From NCBI GenBank assembly GCA_005786805.1, contig SYCV01000248.1, positions 1 through 36,252 on the forward strand: DNA of 36,252 bases. Reading direction: 5' to 3'. Numbering within the stretch: position 1 is the first letter of the stretch; every line of letters begins with the position of its first letter. Positions 1 to 7,168 of the stretch are shown here, piece after piece. The notes beneath the pieces were generated by a model. That model had not been told where the DNA came from. It searched no databases and saw nothing but the letters and a program-made list of their open reading frames with translations. This DNA comes from Planctomycetia bacterium (GTDB lineage: Bacteria > Planctomycetota > Planctomycetia > Gemmatales > Gemmataceae). The position numbers were made by a program, and so were the translations under genes.

Positions 1-1347
1 CCAGATAGCTTCACTTATAAAGCGAATGATGGATCACTTGATAGTGCTCCGATCTTGGTCTCGCTGACAAGAACCCCGGTGAATGATCCTCCAGTGAATG
101 ATCCAATAGCAGCAGGAGACTCTTACAGTACGCCTGAAGACACGGTGCTGAATGTACCCGCCCCCGGTGTGCTAGGTAATGACACCGATGTGGATGGGGA
201 TCCGTTGACCTCGATCTTGGTGAGTGGCCCGAGCCATGGAACATTGAGCTTCAATGCGGATGGATCGTTCAGTTACACACCGAATGCGAATTACAATGGG
301 CCAGATAGTTTCAGCTACAAGGCTAATGATGGATTACTGGACAGTGCGCCGATCTTGGTGAGTATTACTGTTACTAACGGAAGTAAAAACTATTTAACAA
401 CGGGTTTGCCCCTTGGTTCGAACGGGTTTTTAAATTCCACTGAATCCTATGTGAGAAAAGCGGGGACTATTGATGCTGAGCAATCGATTCAATCTTTCCC
501 TGGCTTTAATGGGGAGGTGAGTGTGGCTCATGCTGATTTTAACAAGGATGGAATTTTGGATGTCGTTGTTGCGGCGGGCCCGGGTGGCGGGCCTCATGTT
601 CGGGTTATAAATGGTGCGACAGGGGAAGAATTTGGTTCATTCTTCGCCTATGATCCAGCCTTCACAGGTGGCGTGTTTGTCGCAGCAGCGGATATAAACA
701 ACGATGGTATCGCGGAAATCATTACTGGTGCAGGCCCGGGAGGGGGCCCGCATGTGAAAGTATTCGATGGATTAACTTTTGCGGATATAAAATCGTTCTT
801 TGCGTACGACCCTTCTTTCAGAGGTGGGGTAAGTGTGGCGGCTTATGATTACAACAAGGATGGAATAAGTGAAATCGTCACAGGTGCAGGCCCAGGTGGA
901 AGCCCCCATGTGAAAGTGTTTGATGGATCAAGTTTGCAAATAGTCAAGGAATTCATGGCTTACGCGCTTACTTTCAGAGGCGGGGTATATGTGGCGGCAG
1001 GTGATTTTAACAGTGATCTTATTCCCGATATCATAACCGGCGCAGGGGCGGGCGGTGGCCCTCATGTCATCGATTGGAATTACGATACCCTTGAAGTTCT
1101 TGATTCCACCATGGCGTTTGACAATTTTACCCTACCGGATGGCACGGTTATCGACCAGTTGTTTTCCGGTGGTGTAAGGGTGGCAATCGCCTATGGAAGC
1201 GGGGATAACAAGGAGGATTTAATCGTGGGCGCGGGGCCTGGCGGTGGGCCACATGTCAAAGTTTACACCAAGGGCCAAAGCTTGGACCCGGCGTTAAATT
1301 ATTTTTCTGGTGACCCATTGAGTAACAACGGAGTCTTTGTAGCTTAA
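1..1347 (+). CDS. Secreted tandem-95/cadherin-like and FG-GAP repeat protein, 5' truncated
   Basis: The reading frame is open from base 1, so the N-terminus lies outside the window; it ends at TAA 1345-1347. The visible part opens with cadherin-like repeats of the tandem-95 type. The segment starting at base 1 (PDSFTYKANDG) recurs exactly 300 bp later at base 301 (PDSFSYKANDG), so the unit is 100 residues. After a linker at about residues 122-167 come FG-GAP-like beta-propeller repeats with the recurring core GAGPGGGPHVKVFDG. Several carry calcium-site loops such as DFNKDGILD, DINNDGIAE and DYNKDGISE. Family knowledge: such proteins are large, extracellular or cell-surface, and often adhesive or calcium-binding. 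No C-terminal anchor or sorting motif is visible. Target and exact role are unknown. A hairpin terminator follows directly. Confidence 0.85.
   Translation, partial: PDSFTYKANDGSLDSAPILVSLTRTPVNDPPVNDPIAAGDSYSTPEDTVLNVPAPGVLGNDTDVDGDPLTSILVSGPSHGTLSFNADGSFSYTPNANYNGPDSFSYKANDGLLDSAPILVSITVTNGSKNYLTTGLPLGSNGFLNSTESYVRKAGTIDAEQSIQSFPGFNGEVSVAHADFNKDGILDVVVAAGPGGGPHVRVINGATGEEFGSFFAYDPAFTGGVFVAAADINNDGIAEIITGAGPGGGPHVKVFDGLTFADIKSFFAYDPSFRGGVSVAAYDYNKDGISEIVTGAGPGGSPHVKVFDGSSLQIVKEFMAYALTFRGGVYVAAGDFNSDLIPDIITGAGAGGGPHVIDWNYDTLEVLDSTMAFDNFTLPDGTVIDQLFSGGVRVAIAYGSGDNKEDLIVGAGPGGGPHVKVYTKGQSLDPALNYFSGDPLSNNGVFVA
505..1347 (+). repeat. FG-GAP-like repeats, 156-bp period
   Basis: Repeat starts, marked by an aromatic residue before a GGV or NGE core, fall at 505, 661, 817 and 973. 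That is exactly 156 bp (52 codons) each time. A fifth unit starts at 1162 after a 63-codon unit. The fourth unit has diverged: its calcium-loop Gly is lost (DFNSDLIPD) and the VFDG strand is replaced. The regular spacing suggests expansion by duplication inside the gene. Confidence 0.85.
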
Positions 1348-1370
1348 TTTTCAAAACCCTGTGATTAATA

Positions 1371-1400
1371 AAAGACCCATGGCTTAGTTCGTGGGTCTTT
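1371..1400. terminator. Bidirectional intrinsic terminator
   Basis: A perfect 9-bp stem (AAAGACCCA at 1371-1379, TGGGTCTTT at 1392-1400) encloses a 12-nt loop. T residues follow on the plus strand and A residues precede it, so it can end both the repeat-protein transcript and the convergent aat transcript. Confidence 0.85.
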
Positions 1401-1405
1401 TTCAT

Positions 1406-2044
1406 TTAAAAAGAAACTTTGAGTTTCACAGCGGTCTTTATCCTGGCAAGATAAGAATCCCTTGGTATTTCAGTGGCTCCCATCATGGATGTGTGGTCAT
1501 TGATGATTTGAAGATCGAATAGTTGAAATCCCTTGTGTTTTAGCCGGTCGACTAGTGCGACCAATGCGATTTTGGAAGCATCGGAGACAGTGGAGAACAT
1601 GGATTCACCGGCGAACAAACCGCCAATTGCAACTCCGTACAAGCCGCCAACCAGGGATCCATTTTGCCAGACTTCAACACTATGGGCATGCCCCAGTTGA
1701 TGGAATTTTCCATAGGCTTTGGCGACTTCGGGTGTGATCCAGGTGCCCTCTTCAGGGCGGTAGGCGCAACCTTTCACAACCGCATCAAAATCCTGGTTGA
1801 AGGTGACTTGGAATTTGTCACCGCGAAGGGTTCGTGCGAGCCTTTTGCTGACATAGAGATTGTTGAATTCAAGTATGGCCCTGGGGTCGGGGCACCACCA
1901 TAGGATCGGGGTATCCGAGTCGAACCAGGGAAAGATTCCATTTTTGTAGGCGCAAAGAAGTGTTTGGGGTTCAAGGTCGCCCCCGACAGCAAGGAGTCCG
2001 TCCGGGTCTGCAAGCGAGGGGTTTGGGAAGTTGAATGAGGGCAT
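1406..2044 (-). CDS. aat: Leucyl/phenylalanyl-tRNA--protein transferase
   Basis: This cytosolic enzyme transfers Leu or Phe from aminoacyl-tRNA to N-terminal Lys or Arg of proteins, marking them for ClpS/ClpAP under the N-end rule. The 212 residues span the family core in order: FPNPSLADPDGLLAVGGDL, AYKNGIFPWF, ILWWCPDPRA, GTWITPEV, GHAHSVEVW, GGLYGVAIGGLFAGESMFS and ASKIAL. The usual DCQ near the C-terminus reads DLQ here, and the usual WWSPDPR reads WWCPDPR. The ATG at 2042-2044 fits the family N-terminus. It has no Shine-Dalgarno and sits directly against the T-run of the upstream gene's terminator, so initiation may be leaderless or low. Length is slightly short of the E. coli protein because the C-terminal tail is missing. 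Confidence 0.95.
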   Translation of the reverse strand: MPSFNFPNPSLADPDGLLAVGGDLEPQTLLCAYKNGIFPWFDSDTPILWWCPDPRAILEFNNLYVSKRLARTLRGDKFQVTFNQDFDAVVKGCAYRPEEGTWITPEVAKAYGKFHQLGHAHSVEVWQNGSLVGGLYGVAIGGLFAGESMFSTVSDASKIALVALVDRLKHKGFQLFDLQIINDHTSMMGATEIPRDSYLARIKTAVKLKVSF

Positions 2045-2077
2045 AAAAAAATCCCGGCAATGTATGGTTGCCGGGAT
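2045..2077 (-). terminator. Intrinsic terminator of the STN-like gene, abutting the aat start
   Basis: A perfect 10-bp GC-rich stem (ATCCCGGCAA at 2051-2060, TTGCCGGGAT at 2068-2077) has a 7-nt loop. Read on the minus strand it is followed by seven U (2051-2045) and then immediately by the aat ATG (2044-2042). It should end the transcript from 2095-2499. Confidence 0.85.
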
Positions 2078-2094
2078 CTTTCTTTGGATGAATG

Positions 2095-2499
2095 TTACTT
2101 TTTGTTGATCAAGGTGCCGAACTCGGTGCCAACGCGGATGTAGATGGAACCATCATAGGCATCTTTTTCATTGGAGGTGATGCCGTAGCAAAGACCTTCC
2201 TTCTTGAGAAGCCCTTCGAGGACATCTTTCAAGGTGACATCCTTGCCAGTGAAGGAGAGTTTTCTATTGCCTGAGACGCCGCCTTTGCCATCCATGCGGA
2301 TTTGGATACCTTTGACTTGGTCCTTGATTTCGTCAATGATGTCGGCAAGTTTGGTTTCTTTGAACTCGACGGTGATTTTCTTTTCAAGAAGTTTCTGGGT
2401 GGCTTGTGCCTTTGCAGTGCCTTTGGCGCCTTGTGCCTGGGCAAAAGCGGCCACGAAGAAAACAGCAACCGCAAGAATAGTTCCGGATAAACGACGCAT
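2095..2499 (-). CDS. Small exported STN-like domain protein
   Basis: The protein has 134 residues. The start is ATG at 2497-2499, chosen over an upstream in-frame ATG at 2551-2553 because CCTCC at 2506-2510 gives a perfect GGAGG ribosome-binding site 6 nt away. An N-terminal signal peptide (RRLSGTILAVAVFFVAAFAQA) predicts export. The mature part, KITVEFKETKLADIIDEIKD followed by VTLKDVLEGLLKKEGLCYGI, has the beta-alpha-beta pattern of the STN (secretin/TonB short N-terminal) domain. It may therefore be a periplasmic adaptor, but no secretin or TonB-dependent receptor is nearby. The function is not known. The family assignment rests on pattern only and is moderate. Confidence 0.7.
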   Translation of the reverse strand: MRRLSGTILAVAVFFVAAFAQAQGAKGTAKAQATQKLLEKKITVEFKETKLADIIDEIKDQVKGIQIRMDGKGGVSGNRKLSFTGKDVTLKDVLEGLLKKEGLCYGITSNEKDAYDGSIYIRVGTEFGTLINKK

Positions 2500-2749
2500 G
2501 CCATACCTCCAAGAGTAAAAAACTGTCACAAAAACCAAAAAATGATGACCCAAACCAACAGAATTTCATGCTATCACAGGAAAGGCTTTGAGGCAAAAAA
2601 AATAGCTCAAAAAGATATGAAAATAACCCATCGAAAGATGTGGTAAAACCTAGGATTTTCCGTAAAATGATAAACTTGGGGCCTGACTTGTAAGCGACCG
2701 CTTCAAGCTTGCCTTTCTCAGCAAGAATTGATTGGAAAAAGGTGCAATT

Positions 2750-5467
2750 TTGGCGGATAACACTCTTCCTCCCGATGACTCTGACTCGGTTCCAGAGCTT
2801 CCTTCGGCAACCCCCTTGAACATCGCGGATGAATTAAAGGAAAGCTACCTGACATACGCGATGAGCGTGATCATCAGCAGGGCGCTTCCGGATGCCCGTG
2901 ATGGCCTGAAACCATCCCAGAGGCGTATCCTTGTCGCGATGCATGACCTTGGCCTTGGGCCGAATTCATCCACCAGCAAGTGCGCGGGTATCGTCGGTGA
3001 AACCATGAAGCGGTATCATCCGCATGGTGAAGCGGTTATCTATCCGACCCTGGTGCGAATGGCGCAGGATTGGAACATGCGCCACCGCCTTGTTCATTCC
3101 CAGGGGAACTTTGGCTCGCTTGCTGGGCTGCCTCCCGCGGCGATGCGTTATACCGAGGCCCGACTCACACCGATCGCAGCCGAGCTTATGGATGACCTCG
3201 AGCGGGACACGGTTGATTTCATTGATAATTACGATGGCAAATATCGGGAGCCTCTTGTGCTTCCGAGCCGTTTCCCCAATCTTCTGGTCAATGGTTCGGA
3301 TGGTATCGCGGTGGGCATGGCGACGGATATCCCGCCGCAGAACCTGGGCGAGATCTGTGATGCGGGCATGTTGATATTGGATAATCCCGATGTCACGATC
3401 CAGGAGATCATGGAGGTACTTCCCGGGCCTGATTTTCCAACGGGCGGCATCATCTGTGGCAGGCAGGGGATCGTGGAAGGTTATATGACGGGTCGGGGCA
3501 AAATAACCCTTCGCGCACGTGCTGTCATCGTCGAAGAGGGCAACAAGGCGCAGATTGTCATCAAGGAGATCCCCTACCAGCAAACCCGAAACCGCCTTGC
3601 GGAATCGATCGCGGACCTGGTTCGGAATGAGAAAATCACCGGCATATCGGGCATTCGTGATGAAAGCAGCGTTCGCATGGGCGACCCTGTGCGATTGGTG
3701 ATTGAAATCAAGAGGGGCGCGGACCCGAATCTTGTGCTGGCCCAGCTATACCAGTTTTCGCCGCTTGAAAAAACCGTGAGCATCATTCTTCTGGCGCTTG
3801 TGGATGGCAGGCCGCGCACCTTGAGCATCAAGGCGATGATCGAGTGCTTCCTCAGGCACCGGGCGCAGGTTATCCGCAGGAGAACCATGTTCCTGTTGCG
3901 CGAGGCCAAGCGCAGGACCCATGTGCTCGAAGGCCAGCTTATCGCGATTTCCTCGCTTGATGAGATCATCCACATTTGCCGTACCTCGCCCAGCAGGAAT
4001 GAGGCGAAGATAGCGCTGCAAAATCACTCTGTGGCGGCGGCGGTTCTCGAGCGGGCACTTGGCAGCGCCAACTTCGCGGACTTGCAGAAAGAGCTTGGCG
4101 CGCTTGCGGAGTATCGCATGACCGAGGCGCAGGCCGAGGCTGTGGTGCGCATGCAGCTTGGGCAGCTTGCAGCCCTTGAAAGTGATGAGATCCTCAGGGA
4201 ATACAATGATCTAAGAAGCAAGATCCTTGGTTATGAGTTCCTGCTTTCCGATGAGAAAAACATCAGCCTTGAGGTTCGAAAGGAACTTGTCGAGCTTAAG
4301 GCTAAGTATGCCAACGAGCGCAGGACCGAGATCACCGGCGAGATAGGTGATGTCAACTTCCTCGACCTTGTTGTCAATGAGGCCTGCGCGATCACGCTCA
4401 GCCATCAGGGATACATCAAAAGATTGCCGGTTTCCACTTATCGGACGCAGCATCGCGGGGGTCGCGGCGTGAGCGGCGGAGCGACCAAGGATGATGATTT
4501 CATCGATCAATTCTTTGTCGCGGACACGAAGGATCACCTGCTTTGCTTCACCAATTTCGGCCAGCTTCACTGGCTCATGGTGTACCAGCTGCCCCAGGCG
4601 AACCGCACCTCGCAGGGGCGCTCGATCGCCAATGTGCTTTCTCTCAAGCCCGATGAGAAGATCAGCAGCATCATCCCGGTCAAAACTTTCGAGGGCTCGG
4701 AGGAATTCAGCCTGATCATGGCAACGCGCAACGGCCTGGTCAAGAAAACACCCCTCAGCTTGTATTCGAATCCCCGCAAGGGCGGGATCATCGGGATCAA
4801 CCTCGAGGAGGGTGATTCCCTTATCCAGGTCGCGCTTGTCCGCCCTTCTGATGAAATCGTGCTCGTTACCCGCAATGGCCTGGCGATCCGCTTTGACCAG
4901 GCCGACGCCCGTGACACCGGCCGTAATTCGAAGGGTGTCAGGGGTATCAAGATAAGCGAGGATGACGCGGTTGTCGGCATGGTTGTCGCGGACCCAGAGG
5001 GTTACCTTTTGACCCTTTGTGAAAAAGGCTATGGCAAACGCACTCCATTCGGGCCCAATTCCGCGGGCGATGCCGATGATGTCGTTGAGGATGAAACCAC
5101 CGAGGAGCAGGAGCCCGTGGCGGATGAAAATGGCGAGGCTCCCTCGCCCGCCTCAAGTATGCGCTACCGCAAGCAACGCAGGGGCGGAAAGGGTGTGCGT
5201 GATATCCGCACCGGCGATCGCAATGGCAAAGTCGTGGGTATCATGAGCGTGCGCGACACCGATGATATCATGATCATCACCAACCAGGGGATGGTCAACC
5301 GAACCCATGTTGCGGAGATCCGGACGGTGGGTCGAAACACCATGGGTGTCCGTGTCATGAACCTCAAGGACGATGACAAGGTCGCATCGCTTGCCAAAAT
5401 TCCCCACGAGGAAGCCCCTCCTGAAACCGTGGAGGCACCCGTGCCCACCACCCCACCCACCACTTGA
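2750..5467 (+). CDS. gyrA: DNA gyrase subunit A
   Basis: This is the DNA-cleaving subunit of gyrase, which acts with GyrB to introduce negative supercoils. The TTG at 2750 is preferred (905 aa) because AAAAAGG at 2736-2742 lies 7 nt upstream; TTG at 2732 would add six residues. The catalytic tyrosine is Tyr134 in PPAAMRYTEARL. The quinolone-resistance region reads YHPHGEAVIYP (residues 89-99), with Ala95 and Pro99 where E. coli has Ser83 and Asp87. The C-terminal domain shows beta-pinwheel blades. The first carries a degenerate box, QHRGGRG (567-573). A perfect GyrA box, QRRGGKG (809-815), follows an acidic insert rich in Asp and Glu at about 775-800. The tail is Pro/Thr-rich. The epimerase gene starts 24 nt downstream, probably co-transcribed. 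Confidence 0.97.
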   Translation: MADNTLPPDDSDSVPELPSATPLNIADELKESYLTYAMSVIISRALPDARDGLKPSQRRILVAMHDLGLGPNSSTSKCAGIVGETMKRYHPHGEAVIYPTLVRMAQDWNMRHRLVHSQGNFGSLAGLPPAAMRYTEARLTPIAAELMDDLERDTVDFIDNYDGKYREPLVLPSRFPNLLVNGSDGIAVGMATDIPPQNLGEICDAGMLILDNPDVTIQEIMEVLPGPDFPTGGIICGRQGIVEGYMTGRGKITLRARAVIVEEGNKAQIVIKEIPYQQTRNRLAESIADLVRNEKITGISGIRDESSVRMGDPVRLVIEIKRGADPNLVLAQLYQFSPLEKTVSIILLALVDGRPRTLSIKAMIECFLRHRAQVIRRRTMFLLREAKRRTHVLEGQLIAISSLDEIIHICRTSPSRNEAKIALQNHSVAAAVLERALGSANFADLQKELGALAEYRMTEAQAEAVVRMQLGQLAALESDEILREYNDLRSKILGYEFLLSDEKNISLEVRKELVELKAKYANERRTEITGEIGDVNFLDLVVNEACAITLSHQGYIKRLPVSTYRTQHRGGRGVSGGATKDDDFIDQFFVADTKDHLLCFTNFGQLHWLMVYQLPQANRTSQGRSIANVLSLKPDEKISSIIPVKTFEGSEEFSLIMATRNGLVKKTPLSLYSNPRKGGIIGINLEEGDSLIQVALVRPSDEIVLVTRNGLAIRFDQADARDTGRNSKGVRGIKISEDDAVVGMVVADPEGYLLTLCEKGYGKRTPFGPNSAGDADDVVEDETTEEQEPVADENGEAPSPASSMRYRKQRRGGKGVRDIRTGDRNGKVVGIMSVRDTDDIMIITNQGMVNRTHVAEIRTVGRNTMGVRVMNLKDDDKVASLAKIPHEEAPPETVEAPVPTTPPTT

Positions 5468-5491
5468 TTTCTATTCGAGGTTTGAATCAAC

Positions 5492-6466
5492 ATGAGAGTC
5501 CTTATTACAGGCGGTTATGGATTTCTTGGCTCCTGGGTTGTGAAGGATTTGATAGCGGGCGGGCATGATATATTCCTTTATGACATCAAGCAGGACACCG
5601 AGCGCCTTGAGGTGATACTCAACAAGGAAGTCATCGCCAAGACGACTTTTTGTGAGGGAAATGTCACGGACCAGGACAGGTTGGTGCGAACGATCCGCGA
5701 GCATGGCATCACGCATATCATCCACCTTGCCGGCTTGCAGGTGCCGACCTGCAGGGCGAATCCCGTGCTGGGTGCGCAGGTGAATGTGATGGGTACATTG
5801 GCGATTTTCGAGGCCTACAAGGAATGTCGCAACCAGGTCAAGCGAGTTGTGTACGCAAGTAGCGCCGCTGTCTTTGGGCCTCCTTCAGATTACCCCGCGG
5901 GCTCGCTTTCCGATGATGTGCGACTTTCCCCCAGCACCAACTACGGTTTTTACAAGATCTGCAACGAGGGCAATGCCAAGGTTTATTTCCTCGACCATGG
6001 CCTGACCAGCATTGGCCTGCGACCCTGGACGGTGTATGGTGTGGGGCGTGATGTGGGCATGACCAGTGAGCCAACCAAGGCGATGAAGTGCATTGCGCTG
6101 AACAAGCCCTACCATATCACCTATGGTGGATTCCAGGATTTGCAGTATGTGGCGGATGTTGCGAGGGTATTTGCCCACAGCCTGGATGTGCCTTTCGAAG
6201 GTGCAAAAAGTTTCAACCTGAGGGGTGATGTGGTCGACTTGAAAACCCTGCACCAGGTTTTTGAGAAACTCGAGCCGGAAGCTGCCAAGCTGATAACCTT
6301 TGGGGATCGCCAGATTCAAATCGCCTATGATCTTTCGGATGATAATTTGCAGAAAGAAATCGGGCCATTGCCGAAGACCCCGCTTTCCGAGGGGATTTTC
6401 AGAACCATCAAAAAATTCCGCAAGCTCGAAGCCGAGGGAAGACTTGATAAGAAGGATATTTCCTGA
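5492..6466 (+). CDS. NAD-dependent epimerase/dehydratase (extended SDR)
   Basis: The protein has 324 residues. The N-terminal Rossmann motif GGYGFLG (G7, G10, G13) binds NAD. The catalytic set of extended short-chain dehydrogenases is present: Ser123/Ser124 in YASSAAVFG and Tyr151-x3-Lys155 in YGFYK. Enzymes of this family act on nucleotide-sugars or similar cytosolic substrates; the sequence does not fix the substrate. RPWTVYGVGRDVG marks the substrate-binding half. The start ATG 5492 has a modest upstream AGG. It follows gyrA by 24 nt on the same strand, so transcription with gyrA is plausible although the functions are unrelated. It converges on the AlgH gene with only 18 nt between stops and no clear terminator. 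Confidence 0.85.
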   Translation: MRVLITGGYGFLGSWVVKDLIAGGHDIFLYDIKQDTERLEVILNKEVIAKTTFCEGNVTDQDRLVRTIREHGITHIIHLAGLQVPTCRANPVLGAQVNVMGTLAIFEAYKECRNQVKRVVYASSAAVFGPPSDYPAGSLSDDVRLSPSTNYGFYKICNEGNAKVYFLDHGLTSIGLRPWTVYGVGRDVGMTSEPTKAMKCIALNKPYHITYGGFQDLQYVADVARVFAHSLDVPFEGAKSFNLRGDVVDLKTLHQVFEKLEPEAAKLITFGDRQIQIAYDLSDDNLQKEIGPLPKTPLSEGIFRTIKKFRKLEAEGRLDKKDIS

Positions 6467-6484
6467 TTCCGACCCTGGAGATGT

Positions 6485-6991
6485 TTAGTTTTCGCTGGGC
6501 TGGGGAATGATGGAGGGCAGCAGGGAGGCCCATTTGTCCTGTGCGTTTATTTCAAATAATTCCCTGCTGGTTGCCTGTGCCAGGGCCCAGGTTCCCTGGT
6601 TCATCTCATATTCCAACTGGCCCGGTCCCCAGCCTGCATAACCTGTCATCATCAGGAACCTGCTTGAGCCATTCTTTGAGTGGTCCATGGTTGCTTTCTT
6701 GACACATTCCTCATCACCGATGAAAACACCGGGTATCACCTGTTTCTCCATGATGGAGGCCTCGTCAACCCAATCCTGATACCCGTGCAGCATGAGCAAA
6801 CCCTCGGATTTGCAAGGGCCGCCAAGGTAAAGAGGGAATGGAAGAGTCCAGGCCTGGGGAGGAAGAGGTTTGTTCACCACCAAGCCAAACGCGCCTGAGG
6901 AATCGTGCTGCAGGAGTAATATCACCGTTTGCTGGAAGTTGGGATCCAACAAGGTGGGCCGGGCGATTATGAATTTGCTGGCATGGAACAT
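6485..6991 (-). CDS. YqgE/AlgH family protein (UPF0301)
   Basis: The family core is clear: FIIARPTLLDPNFQQTVILL, GAFGLVVNKPL, LYLGGP, GVFIGDEE and GYAGWGPGQLEYEMNQGTW. Members are small cytosolic proteins of uncertain biochemical role; AlgH was first linked to alginate regulation in Pseudomonas. The ATG at 6989-6991 is preferred because it places the conserved FIIA at the usual distance from Met and has GAGGGG 5 nt upstream. ATG 7018 also has a good GAGGG site and would add nine residues, so either is possible. The gene is divergent from the S9 peptidase and convergent with the epimerase. Confidence 0.88.
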   Translation of the reverse strand: MFHASKFIIARPTLLDPNFQQTVILLLQHDSSGAFGLVVNKPLPPQAWTLPFPLYLGGPCKSEGLLMLHGYQDWVDEASIMEKQVIPGVFIGDEECVKKATMDHSKNGSSRFLMMTGYAGWGPGQLEYEMNQGTWALAQATSRELFEINAQDKWASLLPSIIPQPSEN

Positions 6992-7168
6992 TTTTTCCCC
7001 TCGAGAATTTTCTCCCATGAACCCTCGGGATCTCCCTTCATATTAATATATGCCTACACATGCCCGATTGGGCGTCCACATTGAAAAACAGTTCAAATTT
7101 CATGGCTATTGTTTCCATGGTTTTGGTAAACTTTTCCCAATATAGTTCTTTTACCAAGGAAACCAACC

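Noticed and set aside
2966-3583. 205-codon minus-strand ORF inside gyrA
   Set aside because: Composition (His/Arg/Asp-rich) is that of an antisense frame of a conserved gene.
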